Shown here: piece after piece, positions 1 to 5,739 of the stretch | How the letters are laid out: every line of letters starts with the position of its first letter | How positions within the stretch are numbered: the first letter of the stretch is position 1 | Origin: Pseudomonadota bacterium | Lineage (GTDB): Bacteria > Pseudomonadota > Alphaproteobacteria > Rhizobiales > Rhizobiaceae | Direction of reading: 5' to 3' | Length of the DNA stretch: 5,739 nucleotides | Assembly (NCBI GenBank): GCA_023451915.1 | Contig: JAEXXS010000196.1 | Location: 1 to 5,739 of the forward strand | Position numbers and translations under genes: made by a program | The notes under the pieces: generated by a model | What the model was told of the DNA's origin: nothing | Database searches by the model: none | What the model saw: the letters and a program-made list of their open reading frames with translations, nothing else

Positions 1-87
1 GGTGGCTGGTCATCCGGCGGTGGTGGCGGCGGCTTTGGCGGAGGCGGCGGTTCATCGGGTGGCGGCGGCGCCTCGGGCAGCTGGTAG
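1..87 (+). CDS. C-terminal end of a TPM-domain (YgcG-type) protein, 5' part outside the window
   Basis: Frame 1 is open from the left edge and stops at TAG (85-87), giving 28 residues made almost only of Gly and Ser with single Trp, Phe and Ala residues. It ends in Ala-Ser-Gly-Ser-Trp. Proteins of the TPM_phosphatase/YgcG family often have this layout: signal peptide, periplasmic TPM domain, a membrane helix, then a Gly-rich tail ending in an aromatic or basic residue. None of the folded part is visible, so the assignment rests on the tail and on the TPM-like gene that follows after 12 bases. The tail is low-complexity and probably disordered. In related genomes a lemA gene often precedes such genes, which is an expectation here and not an observation. 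An unrelated Gly-rich surface protein is the main alternative. Confidence 0.7.
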   Translation, partial: GGWSSGGGGGGFGGGGGSSGGGGASGSW

Positions 88-99
88 GGAGACGCGACG

Positions 100-741
100 A
101 TGAAGCATCACACGCTGATTGGCGCTGAAGACCATGCGCGCATTGCAGAAGCAATCCGGCAGGCGGAAGCCGAGACAAGCGGCGAAATCTATGCCGTGCT
201 GGCGCGCAGCAGCGACGACTATTTCTTCGCGGCCGGTTTTGTCGCGACCTGCGGCATTCTGCTGGCTTCGGTGATCGCAGCCTGCCTCGCACATTGGTAC
301 TGGTTTAATATCAGCCTGCCGATGTTCGGCCTTTCCATTTTGGCCGCCTTCATTTCGGCGATGTTGGTTCTCTGGCTTTTGCCATCGATCCGCATGCTGC
401 TGGTGCCGCGCCATATCCGCTACAAGCGCGCCCATCTCAATGCGCTACAGCAGTTTTTGGCGCGCAACGTCCACATCACGGAAAACCGCACCGGCATTCT
501 GCTGTTTGTCTCCATGGCGGAACACTATGCCGAAGTCATCGCCGATGCGGGTATTCATGCCCGTGTCGAGCAGGACGAATGGAACGCCATTGTCGCAACG
601 CTGATCCATCATGCCTCGCGCTCGCAAATGGCGGAAGGCTTCGTCATGGCGATCGGTCAGGCGGGCACGCTTCTGGAAAAACACTTCCCCGCAGGCGCCG
701 ACAATATCAACGAATTGGACGATCATCTGATCGAACTTTGA
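100..741 (+). CDS. TPM-domain putative membrane protein (COG3762-like), 213 aa
   Basis: This complete gene starts at ATG 100, with a GGAGA ribosome binding site at 88-92 and seven bases of spacing, and ends at TGA 739-741. Residues 11-35 form an amphipathic helix followed by a strand (Ser27-Gly-Glu-Ile-Tyr). Residues 42-67 and 73-95 are hydrophobic enough to be two transmembrane helices joined by a short loop. Residues 107-205 resemble the main part of a TPM domain: a helix, the strand Thr131-Gly-Ile-Leu-Leu-Phe-Val-Ser, then Ala140-Glu and the strand ending Ala148-Asp-Ala-Gly-Ile152, and late helices. No signal peptide is visible, so the soluble halves probably share one side of the membrane, most simply the cytoplasm. 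TPM domains include acid phosphatases of photosystem repair in plants (TLP18.3), but bacterial roles are poorly defined and no phosphatase activity can be read here. The gene lies 12 bases behind another probable TPM gene, suggesting co-transcription and a shared envelope role. Confidence 0.85.
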   Translation: MKHHTLIGAEDHARIAEAIRQAEAETSGEIYAVLARSSDDYFFAAGFVATCGILLASVIAACLAHWYWFNISLPMFGLSILAAFISAMLVLWLLPSIRMLLVPRHIRYKRAHLNALQQFLARNVHITENRTGILLFVSMAEHYAEVIADAGIHARVEQDEWNAIVATLIHHASRSQMAEGFVMAIGQAGTLLEKHFPAGADNINELDDHLIEL

Positions 742-805
742 GAGCGCCTAGATCTCAGAATCATCTACGACTTTGGTCTGAATTGTGGCGAAGCAAAGCC
801 ATTTC

Positions 806-827
806 CGACGCCAGCGGGCGCCGTTTT
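806..827 (+). terminator. Possible intrinsic terminator of the TPM operon
   Basis: CGACGCC (806-812) can pair with GGCGCCG (817-823) across a four-base AGCG loop, with one A-C mismatch in a seven-position GC-rich stem. Four Ts (824-827) follow at once. It lies 64 bases after the stop of the 213-residue TPM gene, a plausible end for that transcript. The mismatch and short T run make it weak, and Rho-dependent termination is equally possible. Confidence 0.4.
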
Positions 828-852
828 GTAGTGCACGGTGAATTTCTCCGGT

Positions 853-866
853 ATTTTTAGAAAAAT
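853..866. repeat. Small AT-rich palindrome
   Basis: The 14 bases read ATTTTT, AG, AAAAAT: two six-base arms that are perfect inverted complements around a two-base centre. As RNA the loop would be too tight without opening a pair. As DNA it could be a protein-binding site upstream of gdhZ. Short A/T palindromes arise easily by chance in AT-rich spacers, so function is not claimed. Confidence 0.3.
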
Positions 867-918
867 TGCCCGAAGTTTTCGATATTTTGTTCCAAATTAA
901 ATGGATTAGATGCCATTT

Positions 919-941
919 TTCTGACTTTTCAGGATTTTTTT
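919..941 (+). terminator. Weak hairpin followed by seven Ts, terminator-like or leader attenuator-like
   Basis: CTGA (921-924) pairs with TCAG (929-932) over a CTTT loop. The stem can be extended outward by a G-U pair (920/933) and an A-U pair (919/934). Seven Ts (935-941) follow directly. The T run is good, but the stem is short and AU-rich, so termination would be inefficient. It lies 85 bases before the gdhZ GTG start. If gdhZ is transcribed from further upstream, the structure would sit in the leader RNA; otherwise it may be a second terminator for the TPM unit or chance. Confidence 0.25.
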
Positions 942-966
942 CGATTTTCATCGCGATTTATCATCG
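942..966. repeat. Two adjacent near-identical repeats upstream of gdhZ
   Basis: CGATTTTCATCG (942-953) is followed without a gap by CGATTTATCATCG (954-966). The copies differ only by one extra A in the second. The CGATTT of the second copy can also pair with AAATCG at 971-976. Such a tandem direct repeat in an AT-rich promoter region could be an operator for a dimeric or cooperative regulator, or a small duplication. The repeat is directly visible; a regulatory role is inference. Confidence 0.45.
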
Positions 967-1012
967 AAAGAAATCGCCGATCTGCTAGTTTGGCGCGCAT
1001 TGCCATCATGAC

Positions 1013-1017
1013 AGGAG
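1013..1017 (+). promoter_or_regulatory. Ribosome binding site choosing the GTG start of gdhZ
   Basis: AGGAG lies eight bases before GTG 1026, an ideal Shine-Dalgarno match and spacing. An in-frame ATG at 1008-1010 precedes this site and has no purine-rich motif upstream (the sequence there reads GCGCATTGCCATC), so the ribosome binding site favours GTG 1026. The choice adds or removes six residues only. Confidence 0.7.
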
Positions 1018-1025
1018 TATCCGAC

Positions 1026-4000
1026 GTGACTGCAAAGCAGGATCGGTCGAGCAAAGTTAAGAATTCCAAGGCAAGCAAAGAGGAAAAAAAGGGGGGAAAG
1101 CCGAAGGCGCTGGCAGCCTTTTCACAGCTTCTCTTCGAGTGGGCGCCGCCAGAAGATCTGGCAGCTTACGACGCCGAAGCGCTCGACAGTTCTGCCCGCC
1201 ACGGCTATGCGGCGCTTGAGTCCTACCGCAAGGGCAAGAGCATCATCAGCGTCGATAACGGTATCGAACGCCATGGTCGCCCGGTAAGCGTCATCACCAT
1301 CGTCAACGACAATATGCCGTTCCTGCTCGATTCCATTCTGGGCGAGCTGAACAATCATGTCAGCCAGATTTTCATGGTCGTGCATCCGGTTCTCGATATT
1401 GCACGGGAAAAGGATGGGCTGGTCATCCTCGGCGAAGCATCGCAGCTCGCACCCGCCAAGGGCGTTGAGCGCGTCAGCGTCGTACAGATTCACCTTCCCG
1501 CGCTCGGCAAGCAGAGCAAGGCCGATCTGACAGACGGGCTCAAGCGCGTTCTCGGTCAGGTGCGGTTTGCCGTTGGCGACTGGAAGCCGATGTTGAAGCG
1601 TCTCGATGACGCCATTGTGGATTACAAGCGCGCTTACGAGCTGAACGGCAATGCCGCCATGCCCGAAGCCATTGCCTTCCTCGAATGGCTGCGCGACGAT
1701 CATTTCATCTTCCTCGGCATGCGTGAGCTGGCCTTTGAAGGCTCGGGCAAGAAGCGCAGCCTCGTCGCTGTCAGGGAGCCGCTTGGCGTCCTTGGCGACA
1801 ATGAAGTGCGCGTCTTGCGCAAGGATGACGATGATACCGTCACGCCGCGTGAGGTCACTGAATTTCTCGACAGCAACGAACCGCTGATCGTCACCAAGGC
1901 GAACACGCTGTCGCTGGTGCATCGCCGCTCCTATCTCGACTATATTGGCGTGAAGATTTTTGGCCCGAAAGGCGAAGCCATTGGCGAACTGCGCCTCGTC
2001 GGCCTTTTCACCTCGGTCGCCTATATAAGCTCGGTCGCCAGCATTCCGTTCATCCGCTCGAAGGCCGATGCGGTCATCAAGCATCTGGGCTTCAACCGGG
2101 AAGACCATTCCGGCAAGGCGCTGATCAATGTGCTGGAAGAATATCCGCGCGATGAGCTTTTCCAGATCGACACGGAAAGCCTGACTGCCAATGCCGAACT
2201 CATCCTCGCGCTGGGCGAGCGTCCGCGTGTGCGCGCCATTCCGCGTCTCGATCGTTTCGGCCGTTTCGCGACCGTGCTGGTCTATATCCCGCGTGACCGC
2301 TACGACTCGGTCGTGCGTGAGAAGATTGGCCGCTATCTCGTCGACGTTTATGGCGGCGACAGCTTTGAGTTCCATCCGGTCTTCCTGCAAAACGGTCTGA
2401 CGCGCGTTCAGTTCGTCATTCGCCGTCATGAACGCTCCACGCCGCATGTGGATCGCGAAGCGCTGGAAGCGGAAGTCCGCGCCATCGTCCGCACCTGGGA
2501 AGATGCGGTGCGCGAAAGCGTGGAAAATGCCGATGCAGGCGTCGTGGCGCTGGCTGCGAGCTTCCCGCCATCCTATCGCGAAATCTTCACCGCGCCGGAA
2601 GCGCTGGTCGATGCCGAACGCATTGCGGGCCTCAGCCCGGAAGCGCCGCTTTTCGTGGATTTCTACCGTTATCGCACCGATGGACCCGACGCGGTTTCGC
2701 TGAAGCTCTATCATCACGGTGCGCCGGTCGTGTTGTCGCAGCGCGTTCCGCTCTTGGAAAATATGGGCTTCCGCGTCGTCAGCGAACAGACAATCGACCT
2801 GCCGCATGCAGGTCAAGATGGTGCGCCGGTCTATGTTCACGACATGCAGCTCGTCAATGCCTATGGTGCGCCCGTCGATCTTTCCGATGACGGCGAAATG
2901 CTGGAAGATGTGTTCCGCACCGTCTGGGACGGCTTTGCCGACAATGACGGCTATAATGCGCTGGTACAGACGGCCCGCCTCACCGCGCGCCAGATCATGA
3001 TCCTGCGCTCCTATGGCCGTTATCTGCAGCAGGCGGGCATCGCCTATTCGCAGGGCTTCATCGCAGCCGCGCTCAACCGCTATCCGGAAATCGCCAGCGA
3101 TCTTTATTCGCTGTTCGATCTGCGCTTCAACCCATCGGCCAAGCGCCGCGACGCGGCTGAAAAGAAGCTGATCGACGCTATCGAAACAGCGCTTCTGGGC
3201 GTGCCGAGCATCGATGACGACCAGATCCTGCGCCGGTTCCGCAACCTGATTGAAGCGACACTGCGCACCAATGCCTACACCCTGGATGGCGACGGCAAGC
3301 CGCGTGTGACCTTCGCCTTCAAGCTCAATCCGCGCCTCGTCGAGGGACTGCCTGATCCGCGCCCCTATCGCGAAATCTTCGTCTACGGCCCGGAAGTCGA
3401 AGGCGTGCATCTTCGTTTCGGCGCGGTCGCCCGTGGCGGTCTGCGCTGGTCGGACCGTGCACAGGATTACCGCACGGAAGTGCTGGGCCTCGTCAAGGCG
3501 CAGCAGGTCAAGAATGCCGTGATCGTGCCGGTCGGCGCCAAGGGTGGTTTCTATCCGAAGCGCCTGCCGGTGGGCGGCGACCGCAACGCCGTCTTCGAAG
3601 CGGGGCGTGACGCCTATAAGGTGTTCATCTCGACGCTTCTGTCGGTCACCGACAATATCCATGACAATGCTGTAGTACCGCCGCAAAATGTCGTGCGTCA
3701 CGACAATGACGATCCTTATTTCGTCGTCGCCGCCGACAAGGGCACAGCCACCTTCTCCGATACGGCCAATGCCATCAGCCAGGCGCATGATTTCTGGCTG
3801 GACGATGCTTTTGCATCGGGCGGTTCCGCCGGTTACGACCACAAGGGCATGGGCATTACGGCCCGTGGCGGCTGGGAAGCCGTGAAGCGGCATTTCCGTG
3901 AATTCGACATGGATATCCAGACCGAGCCGTTTACGGTCGTCGGCGTGGGCGACATGTCGGGCGACGTGTTCGGCAATGGCATGCTGCTTTCCGAGCAGAT

Positions 4001-5739
4001 CAAGCTGGTTGCCGCCTTCGATCATCGCGACATCTTCATTGATCCGAACCCGGTTCCAGCGGACGGCTTTGCCGAACGCAAGCGCCTGTTCGAACTGCCG
4101 CGCTCAAGCTGGCAGGACTATGATCGCTCGAAGCTGTCGTCGGGTGGCGGCGTCTATAGCCGCAGCCAGAAGACCATCACATTGTCTGCCGAGGCAGCTG
4201 CCGCAATCGGCCTAGCCAAGACCACGGCGACGCCACAGGAAATCATGACGACCATCCTGAAAGCTCAGGTTGATCTGTTATGGTTCGGCGGTATCGGCAC
4301 CTATATCCGCGCTTCCAGCGAAACGGATGCGCAGGTCGGTGACCGCGCCAATGACGCCATCCGCATCACCGGCTCGGACGTGCGGGCGCGGGTGATCGGC
4401 GAAGGCGCCAATCTCGGCATGACCCAGCGCGGACGCATCGAATATGCGCTCGCTGGCGGTCGCAGCAATACTGATGCCATCGATAATTCGGCTGGCGTCA
4501 ACTGCTCGGACGTCGAGGTCAACATCAAGATTGCCCTGGCGGCAGCCATGCGCTCGGGCAAGCTGAAGCGCCCTGCCCGCAACAAGCTTCTGGTCAGCAT
4601 GACTGATGATGTTTCAGAACTGGTGCTGCGCAACAACTATCACCAGCCGCTGGCGCTTTCACTGAGCGAGCGTCAGGGATTGGCGGAGCTCCCCTATCAG
4701 GCGCGCTTCATGGCCGAACTGGAACACCGCAAGCTTCTGGACCGGAAGGTCGAGTATCTTCCGTCGGATGCACTGTTGGCCGAGCGCCAGAAGGCTGGCC
4801 AGCCGCTGACCCGTCCGGAACTGGCGGTTCTGCTGGCCTATGCCAAGCTGTCGCTCTCCGACGATCTGGTGGCGAGCGCACTTCCCGACGAGCCTTACTT
4901 CCAGTCGCTATTGTTCGGCTATTTCCCAAAGCGCATGACCAAAACCTATGCCGAGGAAATCTCCGGCCACCGCCTGAAGCGGGAAATCGTCGCAACCTTG
5001 CTGGCAAATGATGTCATCAATCGCGGCGGCATCACCTTCATCAGCCGTCTGGCCGACACGACGGGCAAGTCGCCTTCGGATATCGTTCGCGCCTATGTTG
5101 CCGTGCGTGATGGTTTTGAGATCGATACGATCTACGACGCCATCGATGCGCTCGATAACAAGGTTCCGGGCGATGTGCAGAACCAGTTCTACCATCTCGT
5201 CGGCGAAATGTTGCAGGCGACGACGGCTTGGGTGCTGCGCAACGATACCACCCGCGCAGACCTCACCGAGCTGGTCGGCACCATCGTCAAGGCGCGTGCC
5301 GAACTGGAACCGCGTTTCGAAGGCCTGATGCCGGAATTCCTGCGCAACACGGTGCGTGCCGACAAGGCCACCTTCGTGGAAAAGGGTGCGCCGGAAAAAC
5401 TGGCCCAGCGTCTCGCCAATCTCCAGCTTGCGGGCATCATGCCGGATATCGCGCTCATCGCGCATCTGGCGCAAGCCGATCTGGTGGCGACCGCCAAGGC
5501 CTATTTCGGCGTGTCGGAGGCCTTCCGCATCGGACGCATCGAAGACGCGGCACGGTCTATCCCCGTCACCGACTATTATGACGGACTGGCCCTGTCGCGT
5601 GCGAGCGAGACCATTACGCAGGCGGCCCGCGGGATTACCATCGCCGCGCTGAAGCGCTTCGCCAAGGAGAAAGACCCGGCTGCGGCATGGCTCGATGCGG
5701 ACGGTGTGAGGATCGAGCAGGTGAGAAACCGCATGGTCG
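1026..5739 (+). CDS. gdhZ: NAD-specific glutamate dehydrogenase, large (180 kDa) class, 3' end outside the window
   Basis: The cytoplasmic enzyme converts L-glutamate and NAD+ to 2-oxoglutarate, ammonium and NADH, feeding glutamate carbon to the TCA cycle. The frame stays open for 1571 codons to the window edge; the family is usually about 1,600 residues, so only a few tens are missing. Residues 1-30 are a Lys/Ser-rich disordered leader. About 75-430 hold regulatory ACT-like segments, with family motifs near 87-103 (Val-Asn-Asp-Asn-Met-Pro-Phe), 286-310, 326-333 and 407-426. The catalytic core begins near 750: Arg803-Gly-Gly-Leu-Arg-Trp-Ser-Asp, Lys829-Asn, Gly837-Ala-Lys839-Gly-Gly, Ala903-Asp904-Lys-Gly-Thr. 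A Rossmann motif follows (Gly973-Val-Gly-Asp-Met-Ser-Gly-Asp-Val-Phe-Gly-Asn-Gly985), then Gly1125-Glu-Gly-Ala-Asn and Asp1153-Asn-Ser1155-Ala-Gly. By motif analogy to small GDHs, Lys839 is the catalytic lysine and Arg803, Lys829, Asp904 and Ser1155 are active-site residues. No key residue is missing. The C-terminal part is helical. The symbol follows Caulobacter usage; gdhB is also used. Regulation by nitrogen-PTS EIIA is known in relatives, not visible here. Confidence 0.96.
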   Translation, partial: MTAKQDRSSKVKNSKASKEEKKGGKPKALAAFSQLLFEWAPPEDLAAYDAEALDSSARHGYAALESYRKGKSIISVDNGIERHGRPVSVITIVNDNMPFLLDSILGELNNHVSQIFMVVHPVLDIAREKDGLVILGEASQLAPAKGVERVSVVQIHLPALGKQSKADLTDGLKRVLGQVRFAVGDWKPMLKRLDDAIVDYKRAYELNGNAAMPEAIAFLEWLRDDHFIFLGMRELAFEGSGKKRSLVAVREPLGVLGDNEVRVLRKDDDDTVTPREVTEFLDSNEPLIVTKANTLSLVHRRSYLDYIGVKIFGPKGEAIGELRLVGLFTSVAYISSVASIPFIRSKADAVIKHLGFNREDHSGKALINVLEEYPRDELFQIDTESLTANAELILALGERPRVRAIPRLDRFGRFATVLVYIPRDRYDSVVREKIGRYLVDVYGGDSFEFHPVFLQNGLTRVQFVIRRHERSTPHVDREALEAEVRAIVRTWEDAVRESVENADAGVVALAASFPPSYREIFTAPEALVDAERIAGLSPEAPLFVDFYRYRTDGPDAVSLKLYHHGAPVVLSQRVPLLENMGFRVVSEQTIDLPHAGQDGAPVYVHDMQLVNAYGAPVDLSDDGEMLEDVFRTVWDGFADNDGYNALVQTARLTARQIMILRSYGRYLQQAGIAYSQGFIAAALNRYPEIASDLYSLFDLRFNPSAKRRDAAEKKLIDAIETALLGVPSIDDDQILRRFRNLIEATLRTNAYTLDGDGKPRVTFAFKLNPRLVEGLPDPRPYREIFVYGPEVEGVHLRFGAVARGGLRWSDRAQDYRTEVLGLVKAQQVKNAVIVPVGAKGGFYPKRLPVGGDRNAVFEAGRDAYKVFISTLLSVTDNIHDNAVVPPQNVVRHDNDDPYFVVAADKGTATFSDTANAISQAHDFWLDDAFASGGSAGYDHKGMGITARGGWEAVKRHFREFDMDIQTEPFTVVGVGDMSGDVFGNGMLLSEQIKLVAAFDHRDIFIDPNPVPADGFAERKRLFELPRSSWQDYDRSKLSSGGGVYSRSQKTITLSAEAAAAIGLAKTTATPQEIMTTILKAQVDLLWFGGIGTYIRASSETDAQVGDRANDAIRITGSDVRARVIGEGANLGMTQRGRIEYALAGGRSNTDAIDNSAGVNCSDVEVNIKIALAAAMRSGKLKRPARNKLLVSMTDDVSELVLRNNYHQPLALSLSERQGLAELPYQARFMAELEHRKLLDRKVEYLPSDALLAERQKAGQPLTRPELAVLLAYAKLSLSDDLVASALPDEPYFQSLLFGYFPKRMTKTYAEEISGHRLKREIVATLLANDVINRGGITFISRLADTTGKSPSDIVRAYVAVRDGFEIDTIYDAIDALDNKVPGDVQNQFYHLVGEMLQATTAWVLRNDTTRADLTELVGTIVKARAELEPRFEGLMPEFLRNTVRADKATFVEKGAPEKLAQRLANLQLAGIMPDIALIAHLAQADLVATAKAYFGVSEAFRIGRIEDAARSIPVTDYYDGLALSRASETITQAARGITIAALKRFAKEKDPAAAWLDADGVRIEQVRNRMV
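1084..1096 (+). repeat. A7G6 homopolymer tract containing a slippery heptamer in gdhZ
   Basis: Seven As (1084-1090) are followed by six Gs (1091-1096) inside codons 20-24 of gdhZ (Glu-Lys-Lys-Gly-Gly). In the reading frame this gives A AAA AAG, the same heptamer and phase as the -1 frameshift site of E. coli dnaX. A short potential stem, AAGGC (1104-1108) with GCCTT (1116-1120), follows. Slipping back by one would end translation at TGA 1217-1219 after about 64 residues. The tract is in the Lys-rich leader where indels in the protein would be tolerated but frame changes would not. Function is unproven. Confidence 0.5.

Larger units (their letters stand above)
742..1025 (+). other. Intergenic region between the TPM operon and gdhZ
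   Basis: The first 100 bases have mixed composition and contain a terminator-like hairpin (806-827). From about 840 to 970 the sequence is strongly AT-rich with many T runs, as expected for a promoter region. I see no good match to the alphaproteobacterial housekeeping promoter. The best -10-like hexamer is TATCAT at 959-964 (five of six to TATAAT), but the bases 16-18 positions upstream are only a T run and give no -35 box, so I do not call a promoter. Other elements listed separately are an AT palindrome (853-866), a weak hairpin before seven Ts (919-941) and a tandem near-repeat (942-966). Short open frames here have no coding character or ribosome binding site. Confidence 0.8.

Noticed and set aside
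1..87. The Gly codon-rich stretch as a possible nucleotide repeat or minisatellite
   Set aside because: It is explained by a Gly/Ser-rich protein tail in an open frame with a proper stop; the repeat units are irregular at the base level.
579..860. A + strand open frame overlapping the end of the TPM gene and the spacer
   Set aside because: It is Arg/Ser-rich out-of-frame translation of the TPM gene and has no ribosome binding site or recognisable fold.
748..951. A 67-codon minus-strand open frame in the intergenic region
   Set aside because: It is Lys/Asn/Ile-rich, as any frame through AT-rich sequence would be, with no good ribosome binding site and no recognisable motif. It crosses the terminator-like and repeat structures.
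936..964. A sigma70-type promoter built on TATCAT at 959-964
   Set aside because: The -10-like box is good, but the -35 position is only a run of Ts, so the call cannot be supported without transcript mapping.
1122..4025. A 967-codon open frame on the minus strand inside gdhZ
   Set aside because: Its codons are in register with the gdhZ codons, so its stops correspond to sense TTA, CTA and TCA. These are rare codons, absent from gdhZ between TCA at 1122 and TCA at 4104. The protein has no recognisable motif and is rich in Arg, His, Ala and Asp as expected of an antisense shadow. The + strand frame has unambiguous family motifs throughout.
3688..4215. Overlapping + strand open frames within the catalytic core of gdhZ
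   Set aside because: They are Ser/Arg/Pro-rich shadows in other frames; the catalytic and Rossmann motifs lie in the gdhZ frame.
4908..5474. A 188-codon minus-strand open frame near the right edge
   Set aside because: It is another register shadow of the gdhZ C-terminal region with no family motifs, while the + strand is clearly coding there.

Overview
The window looks like an ordinary chromosomal segment of an alphaproteobacterium of the order Hyphomicrobiales, most likely the Brucella/Ochrobactrum group. This rests on the roughly 60% GC coding sequence with strong third-position G/C preference, the large (180 kDa class) NAD-dependent glutamate dehydrogenase and the pair of TPM-domain genes. 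The genus is inferred from general similarity and was not tested by a search.

Layout, all on the + strand: (1) positions 1-87 are the last 28 codons of a gene entering from the left, ending in a Gly/Ser-rich tail that closes with Trp, typical of TPM-domain (YgcG-type) secreted or membrane proteins. (2) Twelve bases later, a complete 213-residue gene (100-741) encodes a membrane protein with a TPM-like domain interrupted by a two-helix hairpin. The two genes look like one transcription unit. (3) A 284-base intergenic stretch (742-1025) holds a GC-rich hairpin with a short T run (likely the end of the TPM operon). It then turns AT-rich, with a small palindrome, a weak hairpin before seven Ts, and two adjacent near-identical 12/13-base repeats. 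(4) From 1026 to the right edge runs one very large gene for NAD-specific glutamate dehydrogenase (gdhZ/gdhB type). It has 1571 codons in the window without a stop, so the last few tens of residues lie outside.

The glutamate dehydrogenase oxidatively deaminates glutamate to 2-oxoglutarate and ammonium with NAD+, linking amino-acid catabolism to the TCA cycle. The TPM genes probably act at the cell envelope. Nothing in the sequence ties the two units functionally, and the likely terminator between them argues for separate transcription.

I found no mobile element, CRISPR array, tRNA, rRNA or recognisable new system. The points most worth checking are a dnaX-like A AAA AAG slippery heptamer followed by six Gs near the start of gdhZ, the two possible in-frame starts of that gene, and the structured AT-rich leader in front of it.
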